Shown piece after piece: positions 16,960 to 19,418 of a stretch of 19,418 nt of DNA. Each line of letters starts with the position of its first letter. The stretch's first letter is position 1. Under the pieces are notes generated by a model. It saw nothing but the letters and a program-made list of their open reading frames with translations. It did no database searches and had not been told where the DNA came from. Origin of the DNA: CBDTYW01 sp965364735 (GTDB lineage: Bacteria > Actinomycetota > Nitriliruptoria > Nitriliruptorales > Nitriliruptoraceae); assembly GCA_965364735.1 (NCBI GenBank), contig CBDTYW010000039.1, forward strand, positions 1 to 19,418. Direction: 5' to 3'. Made by a program: the position numbers and the translations under genes.

Positions 16960-19202
16960 GCGATCGAGTCTACGCAGCAGGGCGACACGTCATCGAGACG
17001 GATGCTGACGGTGCCCTCGAGGTCCGTCCGGCGTGCGACGGTGCCAGCTGCGGCGAGGGCGGCGAGCGTGTCTGCGTGCGGGTGTCCGTAGGTGTTGTCA
17101 GCAGCGAGCGAGATCAAGCCGAGCGCGGCGCTCGGGGCGGCGAGGAATGCGGGCAGGCTCGTCCCGCCGCCGTGGTGCGGGACCTTGAGCACGTCGGCGC
17201 GCAGATCGACGCCGGCATCGAGCATGGCCTGCTGAGCAGCACGCTCGACGTCGCCGGTGAGCAGGAGCCGTCGGCCGTCCATCGTGATCCGCAGCACGAC
17301 GGAGGACTCGTTGGCCTCGCGGTCCGTCCAGCGGTACGGGCGCCCCGTCGGCGGGCCGAGCACGTCGACGATCATGGGGCCAACGACGACCCGGTCCCCC
17401 GTGGCGGGGCGATGCGACGGGATCGAGCGCGCCACGACCCGGGAGGTCACCTCGTCGAGGCTCTCAAGCTGCAGGTCCTCGCGTCGGTCGACCAGCGGCC
17501 GCCACCACAACGCCCCGACCGCGACGGTGTCCATCACCTCGACGAGGCCGTCGACGTGGTCGGCGTGCGGATGGGTCGCGACGACGAGGTCGATCCGCCG
17601 GTGGCCCTGGGCGCGCAGCCAGGCGGCGGCACGCCCGTCGGGACCCCCGTCGACGAGGATCGTCCGGCCGCCCCCGCTGACGAGCACCGCGTCACCCTGG
17701 CCGACGTCGATGGCCGTGATCCGGAACGCCCCGTCGTCCGCGATCCGCACCGGCCGCGCGACGAGGACCGTCGCGACCAGCCCGACCGCGACGAGACCGC
17801 GTCGCCGCACGAGCGGGATCCGCGGCCACCACACCACCACGCCCGACAGCGCGAGCACCGCGGCGATCCCGAACGGCGCGGCGGTCGAGATCGTCGGTCC
17901 ACGCCCCGCCGCCGTCCTGCCCACCGCCAGCAAGCCCTCCAGCGCCGGCCCCGCGAGCGCCATGACCCAGCCGCCCGCGTCGACGCTGATCACGCCGACC
18001 GCCGTCGCGATCAGCGCGATCGTGCTCGCCACCGCGGCGAGCGGCACCGCGACCATGTTCGCCGGGACGGCTGCGAGCCCGACCTCCTCGCCGGTGGAGA
18101 GCAGCACCGGCAGCACCGCGACCTGCGCCCCGATCGTGATGGCGACGAGATCGAAGAACATCGCAGGGCGCTCAGGAAGCCGCCTGCGCGCGGCGGGTCC
18201 GACGACGAGCACGCCGACCGTCGCAGCGACGGACAGCAGCAGCCCGAGCGACTGGCCGATCCGCGGGTCGACGAGCAGGAGCAGCAGGACGGTCGACGAC
18301 AACGCGTGCACGGGATCCGACGCCACGCCGCGCCACCGGGCCGCGAGCACCATGACCGCCATGACGGTGGCGCGCAGCACGCTCGGCTCGAACCTGGTCA
18401 GCAGCGCGAACCACGCGAGCGCAGTCACGATCACGATCTGGGCTGGCCAGAACCGCAGCCGCGTGGCGCGCGTCATCACGAGCACGCCGACGAGGACCAG
18501 GGCCACGTTGCTCCCGCTCACGGCGACGAGGTGGGTCAGGCCGGCGTCGCGCAGATCCTCCTCGGCGTCCGCTGGGAGCAGGCGGGTGTCGCCGGTGACG
18601 AGGCCCGCCGCGAGCCCCGACGCACCCTCGCTGAGGCCCGCGGTCGCCAGCGTCCGGACCCGCGTGCGCAGCCAGGTGCTCGATCCGATCACGGACCCGA
18701 CCCCGCCGGTGTCGATCAGCCGTGGGACGGTCAGGGCGAAACGCGCATGGAGGCTGCGGAGGTGGTCGTCGAACCCGGTGGTTCCCAGCGGCCGCACGCC
18801 GACCTCGCCGACGAGCACCACGCCGAGCTCCGGCGGCTCGTCGTCCGGGCCACGCAGCAGCGCCCGGACGCCGCGCACCTCGACCAGCGCCCACCACCCG
18901 TGCTCCGAGGTCCGCGGCTCGGTGACGACGCGCGCCTCGACGCGGGTGATGCCGCCGTCGCGCGCGAGCTGCTGCAGCGACGGCTCCGCTGCGAGCATCG
19001 TCCGGACGTTGATCCCTGCGACCACGACCAACGCCGTCGCGACCACCAGCGCCGCGGTCCGCAGGACCGGGACGCCACGCCCCGCCACGACGAGTCCGAC
19101 CACGGTGCCGGCGAGGGCAACGAGGACGCCGGTGCCGACGCCGTCACCGGCAGCGATCGACGCGACCACCGCGCTGATCGCGAGCCACGCGACGATCGGC
19201 AT
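16929..19202 (-). CDS. comEC: DNA internalization protein ComEC/Rec2 (channel plus metallo-hydrolase domain)
   Basis: The protein has 757 residues, as expected for a full-length ComEC. It has hydrophobic helices at about 5-63, then a DUF4131-like extracellular part (about 64-165), the Competence domain (about 195-475) with HLVAVSGSNVALV (224-236), and a C-terminal metallo-beta-lactamase domain: DVGQGDAVLV (499-508), the metal motif THPHADHVDG (543-552), VPHHGGG (674-680) and YGHPHAD (705-711). It carries single-stranded DNA across the membrane during transformation; the hydrolase domain is thought to degrade the other strand. The start codon directly follows the comEA stop (TAG then ATG), and its end overlaps holA by 31 bases, so comEA-comEC-holA is one operon. 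Confidence 0.95.
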   Translation of the reverse strand: MPIVAWLAISAVVASIAAGDGVGTGVLVALAGTVVGLVVAGRGVPVLRTAALVVATALVVVAGINVRTMLAAEPSLQQLARDGGITRVEARVVTEPRTSEHGWWALVEVRGVRALLRGPDDEPPELGVVLVGEVGVRPLGTTGFDDHLRSLHARFALTVPRLIDTGGVGSVIGSSTWLRTRVRTLATAGLSEGASGLAAGLVTGDTRLLPADAEEDLRDAGLTHLVAVSGSNVALVLVGVLVMTRATRLRFWPAQIVIVTALAWFALLTRFEPSVLRATVMAVMVLAARWRGVASDPVHALSSTVLLLLLVDPRIGQSLGLLLSVAATVGVLVVGPAARRRLPERPAMFFDLVAITIGAQVAVLPVLLSTGEEVGLAAVPANMVAVPLAAVASTIALIATAVGVISVDAGGWVMALAGPALEGLLAVGRTAAGRGPTISTAAPFGIAAVLALSGVVVWWPRIPLVRRRGLVAVGLVATVLVARPVRIADDGAFRITAIDVGQGDAVLVSGGGRTILVDGGPDGRAAAWLRAQGHRRIDLVVATHPHADHVDGLVEVMDTVAVGALWWRPLVDRREDLQLESLDEVTSRVVARSIPSHRPATGDRVVVGPMIVDVLGPPTGRPYRWTDREANESSVVLRITMDGRRLLLTGDVERAAQQAMLDAGVDLRADVLKVPHHGGGTSLPAFLAAPSAALGLISLAADNTYGHPHADTLAALAAAGTVARRTDLEGTVSIRLDDVSPCCVDSIAWPPPPLSSP

Positions 19203-19418
19203 CTAGACCGCCACCAGCTCGGCGAGCAACTGGAACGTCCGCTCACCGATCCCGGAGACCTCGCGGAGCTGACCGACCTCGGTGAACGGACCGTGGTCGT
19301 CGCGCCAGCTGACGATGCGCCCCGCCAGCACCGGCCCGACCCCGGGGAGCTCCTCGAAGTCCGCCGCGGTGGCGCGGTTGAGGTCGAGCCGCCCGTCCGG
19401 CAGCCGCGCATCGTCGAC
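19203..19418 (-). CDS. comEA: ComEA-type DNA-binding protein, C-terminal part (runs off the right edge)
   Basis: The visible 71 residues begin VDDARLPDGRLDLNRATAADF and contain the double helix-hairpin-helix of ComEA: LNRATAADFEELPGVGPVLAGRIVSWRDDHGPF, then VGQLREVSGIGERTFQLL and a short tail. The conserved LPGVGP and SGIGE turns are both present. ComEA binds incoming double-stranded DNA at the cell surface and passes it to ComEC. The stop (TAG, 19205-19203) is followed immediately by the comEC start with no gap. The signal or membrane helix and any extracellular linker lie beyond the window. Confidence 0.93.
   Translation of the reverse strand, partial: VDDARLPDGRLDLNRATAADFEELPGVGPVLAGRIVSWRDDHGPFTEVGQLREVSGIGERTFQLLAELVAV

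Noticed and set aside
17257..19206. A 649-codon open frame opposite comEC
   Set aside because: Ser/Thr/Arg-rich mirror of a membrane-protein gene with intact ComEC motifs; treated as a shadow.

Overview
High-GC bacterial DNA. The gene content suggests an actinomycetote: a comEA–comEC–holA cluster near rpsT and lepA, a 1,621-residue NAD-glutamate dehydrogenase, a DUF222/13E12-type HNH protein and an AbrB/PIN toxin–antitoxin pair. The class cannot be fixed from sequence alone; an Acidimicrobiia-like or other deep-branching lineage is a guess.

Region 1 (1 to about 5815) looks like one end of an integrated mobile element, with all its genes on the minus strand. In transcription order it holds a protein with two AbrB/SpoVT-like halves, a tyrosine recombinase whose start overlaps it, a small unknown protein, a one-pass membrane protein with a SPOR-like domain, and a membrane-anchored S8 (subtilisin-type) protease whose start codon overlaps the SPOR gene's stop. 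The window then runs into the C-terminal end of an IS3-family transposase, which abuts the protease gene. At the right edge of the region, just upstream of the recombinase operon, short palindromes (5773-5804) sit next to a TauE/SafE permease gene that has lost its 5' part. The simplest reading is that the element entered, or deleted into, that permease gene.

Region 2 (about 5815 to 8472) holds small accessory genes: the TauE/SafE remnant (+), a DUF222–HNH protein (-), a 66-residue two-helix membrane protein (+), and a vapBC-like pair (-) with an intact AbrB antitoxin and a PIN toxin cut to about half length.

Region 3 (8523 to 19418) is core genome: lepA (-), rpsT (+) with a strong hairpin behind it, a large NAD-GDH gene (+), and the very tight operon comEA–comEC–holA (-). 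The gdh and holA genes converge and overlap by 7 bp at their stops. Housekeeping roles here are translation (EF-4, S20), glutamate catabolism, DNA uptake (ComEA/ComEC) and the clamp loader (delta subunit).

The most novel-looking parts are the coupled SPOR-like protein and anchored S8 protease carried by the element, the double-AbrB protein overlapping the recombinase, and the candidate attachment site in the permease gene. No CRISPR array, rRNA or tRNA was seen.
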